Part shown: piece by piece, positions 1 to 9,076 of the stretch
Layout: every line of letters starts with the position of its first letter
How positions within the stretch are numbered: position 1 is the stretch's first letter
Source of the DNA: Micromussa lordhowensis
Taxonomy: Eukaryota > Cnidaria > Anthozoa > Scleractinia > Lobophylliidae
Assembly: GCA_964020085.1 (NCBI GenBank)
Contig: OZ026607.1
Location: 21,936,106-22,000,105 of the forward strand
Reading direction: 5' to 3'
DNA length: 64,000 nt
Position numbers and translations under genes: made by a program
Notes under the pieces: generated by a model
What the model saw: only the letters and a program-made list of their open reading frames with translations
What the model was told of the DNA's origin: nothing
Database searches by the model: none

Positions 1-1042
1 AGACTGAGATTCAGAAAAAAGTCTCTGTAGAAGAAGAAACTGGTGGCAAACGAGAAGAAATTTGTTTTCTATTTTCAAAGGAGATGTTAAGCCTAATGAC
101 TGTCAGATGAATGTTTTTTAAAATAAGCTGACGAATAAATATTCATTGTTTCTAAGCAAGTTGTAAATGTTCATGCATATTTTAATCAAGTGGTATATAA
201 CACTCTAACTGGCAACGTCCCGACCCGTCCCCAGTCATGTCTCATGTCGCGCGCAAAGTCTTTTAGGTTCCAGTCGGTTTTAAAATCCTTTTCAAAGTTA
301 ATGATCCATATAAACAAGGAAAATATCACTACGTGAGTGGAAATAATTTCAATGAACTGAGTAAAACAAAGGATCACGTCGAGGTTTATTTACCTTCGCT
401 TTATCGTACTCGCTTTATCGATTTTTTACAGGAAGTGCTTACATAAAAGAAGGAATGAAAAAAATTAAATTTGATTAAACACTGCGACAATCGTAGCGTT
501 AGTTAACAAATAGACCACATTTTTCCATGGCTTTTATTTTTGTAGACCTTAGAAATGCAGTCATAAAATGTTTTTAAAATCTCTGGGCGCGTGGTTTTCA
601 CTGCACAGTTTGTCACGTAACACTGAATTGGAAATTAAAACGTCGGTGTTACGTCGGCAAACGGACGAGCTCACGATTATCTTATTATAACATCAGTTTC
701 GTGGTCCTCTTGTGTTCAGTTTTGTAAGAAGTTGACATGGATTTGTCTAATGTATAATAACTGCCCTCTCCAACGGAAAACTCGTGCACGCCTTGTGTTT
801 ATTGTAAATTGAAGTATTAAGTTCTAGTTCAGCATTACAATCTTGTATCTTCAATTGTTTCCTTGTTTGTAAGCAAACACTTTTTCTTCTGTTTCAGCAG
901 AAGCTAATGTCATTTCAAGCGCTAGTATATGAAGTCTTGGTCTTTGCCTCAGTTTCTTTGTTTAAAAGCTTGTACCTTGCTTTATAGTACCTTGATTACT
1001 TCCACCTGTAGAAGGGAACTTGTCTGAGACAAGTAAATCGAG
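1..1042. other. Non-coding flank, no gene recognised
   Basis: AT-rich sequence without a convincing coding region. The part nearest the next gene (about 950-1042) resembles the region just downstream of the paralogue's stop codon near 4800-4878, so it is probably that gene's 3' untranslated region and belongs to the duplicated unit. Nothing else recognised. Confidence 0.5.
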
Positions 1043-1525
1043 TTAGACGAATAACTTGTCAGATGTCTTCGTCGTTTCTTGGGTAAAAGCGTACTGTTCA
1101 GAAGAATATGTATCCACTTGATTTGCAGCAGCAGTTAACAATGCTAAAGTTGTCATTTCAATCGCTTTTTCGTAACACGGTGGTGGAGTTTCGGGAACAT
1201 CTTCTGTCCAAACGTCCGCGTTCAAAGTTGAATCGAAAGTAACTTCATCAAACTTTTGAATAGCAGTGAAATAATCCGGCAAGCCTATCGAACACGCTTT
1301 TACAACAAACGGCAGACGATTATAAGGCAGTATCGGAGCGGGAGATTTTTCCAAATCTTCGTCTGGAATTGAAGAAATGACCACTTGAGTTGTGCTGTGA
1401 AGTCTTTTTCTCCAGAATGTTGTTATCAGACAGACTCCAAATAAAAACAGTAAAGTAGCAAGAATCCCTAAAATCACTACCACTACGTATGAAAAGTTTA
1501 TGTCCTGCAATCGCTGTCGAAACAT
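1043..1525 (-). CDS. Small membrane protein with PPxY motif (copy 1, shorter)
   Basis: About 160 residues from the first in-frame ATG at 1525; the frame is open a few codons further, to a TAA, but without another ATG. A single hydrophobic segment lies near the N-terminus (YVVVVILGILATLLFLFGVC), followed by basic residues (WRKR) and a polar tail with LPYN, LPDYF and the WW-domain-binding motif PPCY in ETPPPCYEKA. The tail is clearly paralogous to the protein at 4879-5529; both share EDLEKSPA, LPDYF, VWTEDVPETPPPCYE and LLTAAANQV. Compared with that copy, the first membrane segment is missing, so this gene is either an N-terminally shortened paralogue, has an unrecognised 5' exon, or is decaying. 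PPxY motifs in known proteins recruit NEDD4-type ubiquitin ligases; that role here is inference. Family not recognised. Confidence 0.6.
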   Translation of the reverse strand: MFRQRLQDINFSYVVVVILGILATLLFLFGVCLITTFWRKRLHSTTQVVISSIPDEDLEKSPAPILPYNRLPFVVKACSIGLPDYFTAIQKFDEVTFDSTLNADVWTEDVPETPPPCYEKAIEMTTLALLTAAANQVDTYSSEQYAFTQETTKTSDKLFV

Positions 1526-1947
1526 GAAGAGCACCACACTTGCTGTTATGGAGAAAAAATGCGAGCGGTAAGTGAAACTTCATTCTCTGGCACATTGTGC
1601 TAGATTTTCAACTGAAGCTTCCCATCGCTCGTTCTTCTGTCATAAAACAACCATTTACGGCAGTGTCACTTCACAATTGTTAGGATGTTTTTTAGGCAAG
1701 CTATATATTTAAATTTACCTTACTACGTGCGACCCGTATGGCCCCAATTACTGGCAAGTGCGCAGGTGAAAACAATCACATCCTGACCCGGGAACTAAAG
1801 TCTTCGATTCCGCACACGTCTACCGGATTCTGTAGATGGCATTTGCAACAACATTAGATCTCAGAAATCCAATGACAGAAAACGCTGAAAATTTCAAGGC
1901 TCTTGCTAAAAGTGGCCATTCATCAGTCATTGCTAATTATGTGAACC

Positions 1948-2098
1948 ACTGCAGTGGCGGATCCAGGTCTTGATTTACTTGCCATGGCGGCCATTTTCCC
2001 TTCAGTCATTTCTTCTTTTTTTACCCAAAATAAGGGGGGAGGGGAAGGCCCGGGCCCCCCGGGCCCCTCCCCTAGATCCGCCACTGCACTGGTGATAA
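1948..2098. mobile_element. Small inverted-repeat element (hAT-like MITE?)
   Basis: A stretch of about 150 bp bounded by near-perfect terminal inverted repeats, TGCAGTGGCGGATC on the left and GATCCGCCACTGCA on the right. The interior has a G/C-rich inverted core (ggcccgggccccccgggccc). It has no coding capacity. The TIR style resembles hAT-derived MITEs, but I could not find a clean 8-bp target duplication, so the superfamily is a guess. Confidence 0.55.
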
Positions 2099-2375
2099 CA
2101 TAAAGCGGGATCATTTTGACATTTCAGCGTCCGGCAAAACTGACTTCAGTTCATTGCAGAATTAAGTAAAGTTCATTCAAGAGCTAAAGCTTTTGCTAAA
2201 CGTAACGTTGCTACTCCTCATGATGTCTCGATAGGTTAACGTACTGATCAGTGCAGATCATTTTTCTCAGTCTAGGCGCCAGACCTCTAATATGTACGAT
2301 ATATAGTTTTCAAACACATTTGACGGTCACTTTTTGGAAATGTATGTTGACTAGCATACAAAACGTCAAGTTCTG

Positions 2376-3601
2376 TCACAGGCGGCCCAGACGCGGAATA
2401 TGATTAATGGTGTGACATAATGCTGTTGGCGATTACGTTACAATTTTAGCCGTTTATAAGACAATGTAAGAGAATGCTTCGAAAATTGCTCTAAGTGCTA
2501 CAAATAGAAAATAATTTAGTAAAAGTAGCTTACCTTACGTTTGCATTGCGTTTTATTGATGTTTCTGAGTTCCTGGAGGCTGTTTAGAGCCATTTCGGCG
2601 AGTTTGCTTCCCTTAAAGAAAACCAAAGGCTGGCAACTCACTGCTGGTCACTCGCCAAACGGCCCGAACTCAAAGCTCCGTAAATTCCACAAAAATGGTC
2701 TAATCTCGCCAAAATTTTCTCATGGTAGCCGTCGATAACTCTTCTTTCTATTCGCCTTCTCACAAGGTTCCAATGTTTATCTTGAACACCCGAGAATCGC
2801 TGGTTTTCCAACTCTTGCTTTCAATTTCTGCCCTGACTAGAAGCGTAACCAGTTATCTGAATCTCTAGCTTAGCGACCGGGCCATCGTGACAAAGTCGCC
2901 TCCGCCATCGAGAGACACGGGGCAATAATTGACCTTGCCATAGACTGTTCACAGCCCTCTATCTCGTATTTTCTTTCGTTGAACGCGCGGATACCATTGC
3001 GAGAGAACTGGACGCCAGCGCAAAACGGAAGATTCGACTGGGTGGGGGGTGGGGATCGAGAAAAATAGAGGAAGATGTCCAAAGATGTCTACAGCCTCTC
3101 TATTTCTTCTTGCTCGCTTCGCTCGCAAACCCCACCCCCCCCCCCCGCGTGCTTCGCGCTTGCTCTCGATTTTTTTCGCGCGCGCTCATAGAGAGGCTGT
3201 GAACAGTCTAACCTTGCCACGGTCCCTGGGGATATCACCTAAGACGGCGGGAAATTAATCCGGCTGACTGGGAGCGCGTGTAGTGGTGACACAATAATAT
3301 ATTTATCGTCCATCTCTCGCTGCAGCAACAGTGCTTTCAGTTGACCGTTATTCGCTCGTTGTATTTTTGCAGTTGAACATTGTTCGCTGGTTGCATTATG
3401 AGTTGATTGAACACACAAATCGTTTTTAGCTGAAAGCACTGTTACAATAAAACGCAATGCAAACATAAGGTAAGCCACTTTTATTAGAGCAATTTTCGAA
3501 GCTTTTTCATACATTGTCTTATAAACGGCTAAAATTGTAACGTAATCGTCAACAGCATTATGTCACACATTAATCATATTCCAGGTCTGGGCCGCCTGTG
3601 A
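2376..3601. mobile_element. Foldback element with long terminal inverted repeats
   Basis: The left arm (about 2376-2561) and right arm (about 3445-3601) are reverse complements over roughly 160-185 bp with scattered mismatches and small indels. Both ends begin TCACAGGCGGCCCAGA when read inwards. The central part has no recognisable protein and holds a nested MITE (2941-3210). No clear target duplication was found at the outer ends. The long arms could fold into a stem; a non-autonomous DNA transposon is the simplest reading. Confidence 0.7.
2941..3210. mobile_element. MULE-type MITE with 9-bp target duplication
   Basis: A 270-bp non-coding element with terminal inverted repeats TAGACTGTTCACAGCC and GGCTGTGAACAGTCTA. 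It is flanked by a perfect 9-bp direct repeat, accttgcca, at 2932-2940 and 3211-3219. A 9-bp duplication is typical of Mutator-like transposons. The interior contains a C-run and the palindromic word gctcgcttcgctcgc. It lies inside the longer foldback element and therefore inserted later. Confidence 0.85.
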
Positions 3602-3602
3602 T

Positions 3603-3672
3603 AAGACATCACAAAATGTAAACATTTCGCAACTACTTACATGAAGTAAATTCAAAACAACCATCATTACGG
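3603..3672. repeat. Dispersed repeat, copy 1 (also at 32.5 kb and 46.4 kb)
   Basis: Begins with aagacatcacaaaatgtaaa and continues through catgaagtaaattc to accatcattacgg. Similar sequence occurs at about 32470-32680 and 46335-46500, where it extends further on both sides. The family is unidentified and non-coding. Confidence 0.6.
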
Positions 3673-3673
3673 A

Positions 3674-4330
3674 AACTGAACTACCTCTCGGTTGGGGTTA
3701 CCTGTTTTATATGTTTTCCAATATTTCGTCAGGCCGACGGCCTGACTTCTTCAGGGAATGTTTACAACTGAGAAAAGAAGTTACGAAACAACCCATAGTA
3801 TTACAATAAAAAGTGGACCGTTGAAGTAAACTCAGTAATCAATGAAAAGATAACACAAATGGAACACAATAAAAAGCAGACCGTTGAAATAAACTAATGA
3901 ATGACAAGATAATAAAATGGAATATAATACACAATGTACAAGTGGGTTAAACACAAGTTACATTTCTTCTCGTTTGCTTATACCCTTGTGTTCAAGAGTT
4001 TGATCCTTTTTCGATAAGGTATGCTTCCCTGGCTTTGCGTAACGCGTCACGAGATGAATGTATGAGTTCTAGTGGTACCAGTCCTATGTCGTCAGGTGAA
4101 TGATTGTCTGAAAGAAAATGGTCTGAAACTGCAGTGGGTCTGGAGGAAGGGCTGGGTCTGTCTACTGCGGGTAGTCGGTGTTCATTAAAGCGGTCTTTAA
4201 GTCGTCTTTTCGATATTTCAACACCATCCCTATCTTCTACTGACGAGTATTTTACGGACCATTTTGTAATAAAATTACTGTATTGCTACGAAGACGAAAG
4301 AAAGACGATCAGATTGGGATAGTGTTCTAA
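3674..4330 (-). mobile_element. Penelope-like element remnant: GIY-YIG domain end plus hammerhead-like terminus
   Basis: Read on the minus strand, about 4200-3990 translates into a segment with the spacing of the C-terminal part of a Penelope GIY-YIG endonuclease: RFNEHR, a VSDHFLSDNHSPDDIGLVPL block, then RDALRKAREAYLIEKGSNS followed by a stop. Downstream, at 3754-3723, the strand reads CTGAAGA, then an 8-bp hairpin (GTCAGGCC / GGCCTGAC), then GAAAT. This matches the CUGANGA-stem II-GAAA layout of hammerhead ribozymes, which are known to occur in Penelope-like terminal repeats. No reverse transcriptase remains here, so this is a truncated copy. Confidence 0.65.
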
Positions 4331-4878
4331 AATTCTATGGTGCACACAGAACCGTATTGAACACTTTAAGACAGCTCCCTCCTAAATCTTTACAAATGAT
4401 TGATCATACAACACCCCCAAAACATACCAGTAGTGTTCTCAACTGAGCCAATCTTAGTCATCAGCGTTACATCATAATACATGCAAAACAGTTATAATAG
4501 AAATAGCCAATATGTCTTCCAAAAAAAAACCCAACAAGTTAAAAGAGATGTTACAGCAACATAAATTAAACAAACAAAAAAATAAAATATGAATTATTCC
4601 TAATCAGTTTTATCATGAAAATTCGATTTCTTTCAAGTTGAAATTGCGACAAGTTGAGACACTCAACTTAATTTTCACAGAAATGGCTTAACTCTTGTAG
4701 CTTCTTGTGAAATTCGAGTTCAACAGCTTATTGTCTTGCGTATTGTAAAATTATGAAAATATAGGTTATGGACACGATATAGCCATGGTCTTTGCATTTT
4801 CCTCATTTAGAAGATTGTGTGTCCATCTTGATTACTAGCGGCTGTAGAAGGCAACATGTCTGAAACAAGTAAATCGAT

Positions 4879-5529
4879 TTATACGAATATCTCGTCAGAT
4901 TTATCCAAAGTTTCGTAGGTAAAAGCATATTGTGCAGAAGAATGTGTATTCACTTGGTTTGCAGCGGCAGTTAACAGAGTTAATGTTGTTATTTCAATCG
5001 CTTCTTCGTAACACGGTGGCGGAGTTTCAGGAACATCCTCCGTCCAAACTTCCGTGTTCACAGATGGATAAACTTCATCAATATTTTTAACAACAGCAAA
5101 ATAATCGGGCAAATCCAGCGATGTCTGATGCGTTGACGAGGATAGGGCAATTGGCTGGCGCTGAGATACACGATTATAAGGTAGTATAGCAGCGGGCGAT
5201 TTTTCCAAATCTTCAGCAGGGATGGACGAGATGGCAACTTGAGCATCAGAAGCTGTGCTGTGTTGCCCTCTTTTGTAGTACACTAACAACGCCAATGTCA
5301 CCACTCCAAGAAGAAATAATAAGACAGTAGCGCCCCAGTATATATTCACTACAGATGAACTACTCCTTGAACTACAGCCAGGGCAAAGAAAAGTGAAAAT
5401 AATAAGTAGGCCAAATGCGCTGGCTGCAATGCAGAAAAAGGCCAGTCCAACTAAAACTAATACAAAAAGCTTTTCGGTGCACTTTGAAGATCTCGAGGCT
5501 TCTTGGATTAATGTTTCCGCCATAATCAA
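4879..5529 (-). CDS. Two-span membrane protein with PPxY motif (copy 2, longer)
   Basis: An intronless 216-residue protein. Two hydrophobic segments are visible, at residues about 21-48 and 64-83, separated by a Cys- and Ser-rich loop (CPGCSSRSSSS). A cytoplasmic-looking tail of about 130 residues follows the basic YYKRG. The tail has LPYN (about 116-119), LPDYF (about 140-144) and PPCY (171-174), the last a PPxY motif that in other proteins binds WW domains of NEDD4-type ubiquitin ligases. The paralogue at 1043-1525 shares the tail. The start ATG at 5529 is followed closely by a second Met (residue 3), either of which may be used. I do not recognise a named family; a membrane adaptor that recruits WW proteins is inference. 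Confidence 0.72.
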   Translation of the reverse strand: MIMAETLIQEASRSSKCTEKLFVLVLVGLAFFCIAASAFGLLIIFTFLCPGCSSRSSSSVVNIYWGATVLLFLLGVVTLALLVYYKRGQHSTASDAQVAISSIPAEDLEKSPAAILPYNRVSQRQPIALSSSTHQTSLDLPDYFAVVKNIDEVYPSVNTEVWTEDVPETPPPCYEEAIEITTLTLLTAAANQVNTHSSAQYAFTYETLDKSDEIFV

Positions 5530-7555
5530 TTCGGTGGGATTTGACAGTGTTTTTCTGACTCAAGAAGTTAATCGAGTTGTGTTGTAAAATTGAAAACTGC
5601 CAGTTAGTGCTTCTTTCTTTCTTTCTACACACTCTATAAGGGTAATATTGAGGGGAAGTCTGCGGTTTAGAGAGGAGTGCCAAAAAAAATGTACACAGGT
5701 TGGATCCTTTCCAAGCTGACGAGTGAGGAGGATCTTCCGTTAAATTTTACAAATGACAATCAACTAAAACACATTTGCTTTCAAGATGTTGCTTTCATAA
5801 GTGTATTAAAAGGTAAGTGTTTAATTTACATTATTTAATTTCTCCCAGATCGTTGATGAGCGGGAGAAAACAACTGGAGAAAGTTTAATGGCGCCGGAAA
5901 TTGTAGGCAGTTTTTGAGCTGATTTGCGCCAGTTTTTCCGCTTCTGGTTCAACCATCTTCCTTTGAGAGCAGGTAATTACTGTATATGTCTAAAGCTATG
6001 CGAACTAAGTTAATAATCTTATCTAAATAGTGTTCTTATGCCGTTATGTTGCATTGTGCCTTTGAGCTGAAGTTGATCACATTTCTTATGCTTTGCCGAC
6101 TACCGGAAGTCGATTACACTGCTCATGCTTTGACGACTACCGGAAGTCGTTTTGCCGTGTATACTTTCCGGTTTTTCTACCAAATTTTTAAAATAGCTTT
6201 TTTATTTGATTTTTTTCGAAAGTGATTCTACGCTGAATCGCAAAGCCCACCTAGAAAAATCTTACACTTATAATTCCCTTGTTACTATGGAAGCGGGATA
6301 CAGTATTTGTTCCTTCTCGCATTGCACTGTTAGGTTTGTCTTTACGACACAGTTCGTCAAAGCGCATTCAGTCATCCTGAGAAATGAAGGAATTTTGAAT
6401 CAGTTAAATTTGTCTTTGGGATATTTTCCTGCATTTATTAGTGGTGCATGGAGAAAATAGGCATCTCGTTTCTCTGTCCACCATATTTATTTCAGCTCAC
6501 ATCACTGTTATAATATATACTTTTTACTTTTTAGAATTATGGCATTTGCGCTCTGGCTTTTTATATATTGACTGAAATACACCATCCCATGAAATTATTT
6601 CTTAAAAAAATAAATCAATGGGAAGTTGTAAACCGTGACCTTTCGGGTGCAATAGCGTCGCGCACAAATGACGTCACGAAAATGTACCCCCCGGTGTGAC
6701 TCAGACAAACAAACCATTCCGTGCGCTGCTTCTTTGAGAGCGACGTATGGAACAAAGGCGTTCGTGAGCTCTTCAGCGTGATACTCAGCGATTTATTTCG
6801 CAATTTGAGGGCCTCTGTAGCTCAAAATGTTAGACCCACAATGTGTACTTTGGGATAATAATAATACAGAGTTTGAAGGAGGTCGGCAAAATATGATGGG
6901 TTTCTCATTCTCATGTATGAAGGTTGTTTATAAATACACTTCTCGCATATACTATCATTGTACCCGACATTCAGGTGTATCACTGACAAGAAAGCCAGCA
7001 AGCCACTAAAGATAAACCTCAAAGAAATACCGTAGATCCGAACCGATCGCTTGCCTTGCCTTGCCATTTAAATGAGATTGACCCGCTCTATCTTCGCATA
7101 TAAAATAAGCTTTAGCACGCGCTATTTATGTTACACGTATCGCGCCAAACATATAACATATCAATCTATGAAACACATGCAGTTGTGGTCTGCTCGCATT
7201 CGTTTATTTGGTCGGAGAAACGACTCTATTAAAATCTAGGTCCTCCAAATTGCACAGGACACCTAATTCTGCTATGCCTTTGGAATTGCCTCAGAGATAA
7301 TAATTATGTCCTCCAATTCTATCGTATTCGTTTGTGTGGACGGCTCGGGTTGTCAAATGTGGGAATTTCTGGCGATAGGTCAACTGATAAGTCCTTTTTT
7401 CAAGACCAGGAGAAACAGCAGATAAGTTTCTTCGTAAAACATTTCCCTGTGAAGAATTCTGATCGGCTAGTCACAACCGCCGCTCAAAATGTTCTCGACT
7501 TCCAATTACTGAAGTGAGGGTTTTGGGATCTGTCAGACTGTCACTGCGGCTTTGT
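5530..7555. other. Intergenic stretch upstream of the PPxY gene and the LINE
   Basis: No convincing gene. The part next to 5530 should hold the promoter and 5' untranslated region of the minus-strand PPxY gene. Two identical ETS-type words lie at 6102-6110 and 6139-6147. A G/C-richer patch with tgacgtcac lies near 6650-6680. Otherwise there is nothing I can assign. Confidence 0.4.
6090..6175. promoter_or_regulatory. Paired ETS-like sites (ACCGGAAGT) in a 37-bp direct repeat
   Basis: The word gactaccggaagtcg occurs twice, 37 bp apart, with the core accggaagt at 6102-6110 and 6139-6147; a third GGAA-type word (ctttccgg) follows near 6165. ACCGGAAGT is the consensus bound by ETS transcription factors. 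The position, about 600 bp upstream of the minus-strand PPxY gene, would suit a promoter or enhancer, but no transcription evidence is available. Confidence 0.35.
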
Positions 7556-7638
7556 AAGATCCTCTGGTCATGCGCAAGGCAAAGGAGTAGCAGCGTGGAT
7601 AAGCTGTCCGTCTAGGCCATGCAATTTTTAAGCATTTA

Positions 7639-8580
7639 ATGGCCGAATCTGTTGAAATTCCTATCAGCAAGAGAAGAAATAGATCTTCGAACTCCTCTAC
7701 AAGCGATTCTCCGGACACAAAAAAGCCTCGAAGCTCCCAGAATCACTCTGACCAACACCACGTGGAAGAGTCCAGCGAGCCGCCATTACCGACGCCGAAC
7801 ATCATGCCGAGCAAAGATATCCAGAAGACACTTAACGAAATACTAGAAAAACTCGGGAAACTAGATATTATTGAGAGTTCAGTCTACAAACTGCAAGCTA
7901 CGCTGCTGGACTTAGAAACAAGAACTAAAACCCTAGAAGGATTTCAGCACAGGGCAAGCAAAGACATCAACGACTTACAAGAGAGCCTTAGCTTCACAGA
8001 GGACAAATACAAAACCAACCTTGCGAATGTGGATAAGAAGCAAGAAAATATTAGCCTTAGGATCGCAGCCATTGAGGAAGAAAACAGAGAGCTTAATGCA
8101 AAAATTAAAGGCTTAGAAACAAAAAATTTGTACCTCGAGGCATATTCCCGAAGGGAGAACATTAAGTTTGAAAACATCAACGAATTCGAAGAAGGCAGTG
8201 ATAAAGAGAACACCGAACAAGTCCTTCGTTCGTTTATGGAAACCGAGCTCGGTTTTATGGACGCAAACAGCGTAGAAATACAACGAGTCCACCGGCTGGG
8301 GAAAAAGAAGGAGAATGGGCCAAGGCCAATCCTCGCTAGATTCTTGAGATACAAGGACTGCGAGAAGATCCTGTCGCTGGGAAGACGTCTTAAAGACAGC
8401 AACTACAAAATGTACCAGGACCTACCATACGAAATTGTCCAGAGAAGGAAACAGCTAATGGCTACTTTTAAGAAAGCCAGGGCAAATAAAATCCCCGCAG
8501 CGTTCAGCAAGGCTCAACCAGATAAACTTTTCGTGAGAGGTAAGCCGTGGCCCGAAGGAAAAATCCTGGAAATCCCGTAA
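7639..8580 (+). CDS. LINE ORF1 protein: coiled coil plus L1-type RNA-binding domain
   Basis: A 313-residue RNA-binding protein of a Tx1/L1-like LINE. It starts at ATG 7639. The first 60 residues are Ser/Pro-rich and polar, then a long heptad-rich coiled coil spans about residues 60-165, then comes the RRM-like core with the L1 ORF1 signature YSRRENIKFENI (about 173-184). A basic C-terminal domain includes VHRLGKK, PRPILARFLRYKD and a lysine-rich RRKQLMATFKKARA stretch. By analogy with L1 ORF1p it should trimerise through the coiled coil, coat the element RNA and act as a nucleic-acid chaperone. It is intact. ORF2 follows downstream after a spacer, which is wider than the short inter-ORF gaps of mammalian L1. 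Confidence 0.85.
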   Translation: MAESVEIPISKRRNRSSNSSTSDSPDTKKPRSSQNHSDQHHVEESSEPPLPTPNIMPSKDIQKTLNEILEKLGKLDIIESSVYKLQATLLDLETRTKTLEGFQHRASKDINDLQESLSFTEDKYKTNLANVDKKQENISLRIAAIEEENRELNAKIKGLETKNLYLEAYSRRENIKFENINEFEEGSDKENTEQVLRSFMETELGFMDANSVEIQRVHRLGKKKENGPRPILARFLRYKDCEKILSLGRRLKDSNYKMYQDLPYEIVQRRKQLMATFKKARANKIPAAFSKAQPDKLFVRGKPWPEGKILEIP

Positions 8581-9076
8581 TGTAGTACTTCTTCTTTGTT
8601 TAACACCTTAATTAACCTAGGAAAACAAACTTAGACAATTATTTATTTATTGCTTTGCTTTTCTTGCTCAATATTTTGAATATTATTTTAAACATTGCTC
8701 TATTTACCGGCGGCTTATGCGGACGGACATCCCGCCTTTAGATCATAGTAAACATCGATAACGCACAACCAAACAATATAGGTTTTTATCGAGCTTATGC
8801 AATTAATCCCGTAGGCATTCGAATTTTTGTTTTCGTTTTGCTTAACCAAATTTCCAGGTTTGATTGCAAAAGCCGCTTTGTTTGTGTATGTTTATGTGTG
8901 TCTTTGTTCCTACTTACATCTGCGAGTGTTTTGCTTAACCCTTTTTACACCACTGTATTTGCATACAAAAGGGAAAACCAATTTATTCTGTGTTTCCCTT
9001 GCCACTTTAAACATGTGCACAGGTCACGCTTTTTGAGGTCCGTACTACAATCTCTGGAGATTTAAAACTTAGCTCT

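Noticed and set aside
1923..2114. 63-codon Gly/Pro-rich minus-strand frame
   Set aside because: Produced by the G/C-rich palindrome of the small inverted-repeat element.
6822..7067. 81-codon minus-strand frame and overlapping plus-strand frame
   Set aside because: No domain, no repeat match and no splice logic; typical random length for AT-rich DNA.
7944..8402. 152-codon minus-strand frame rich in Ser and Leu
   Set aside because: Antisense shadow of the LINE ORF1 coiled coil.
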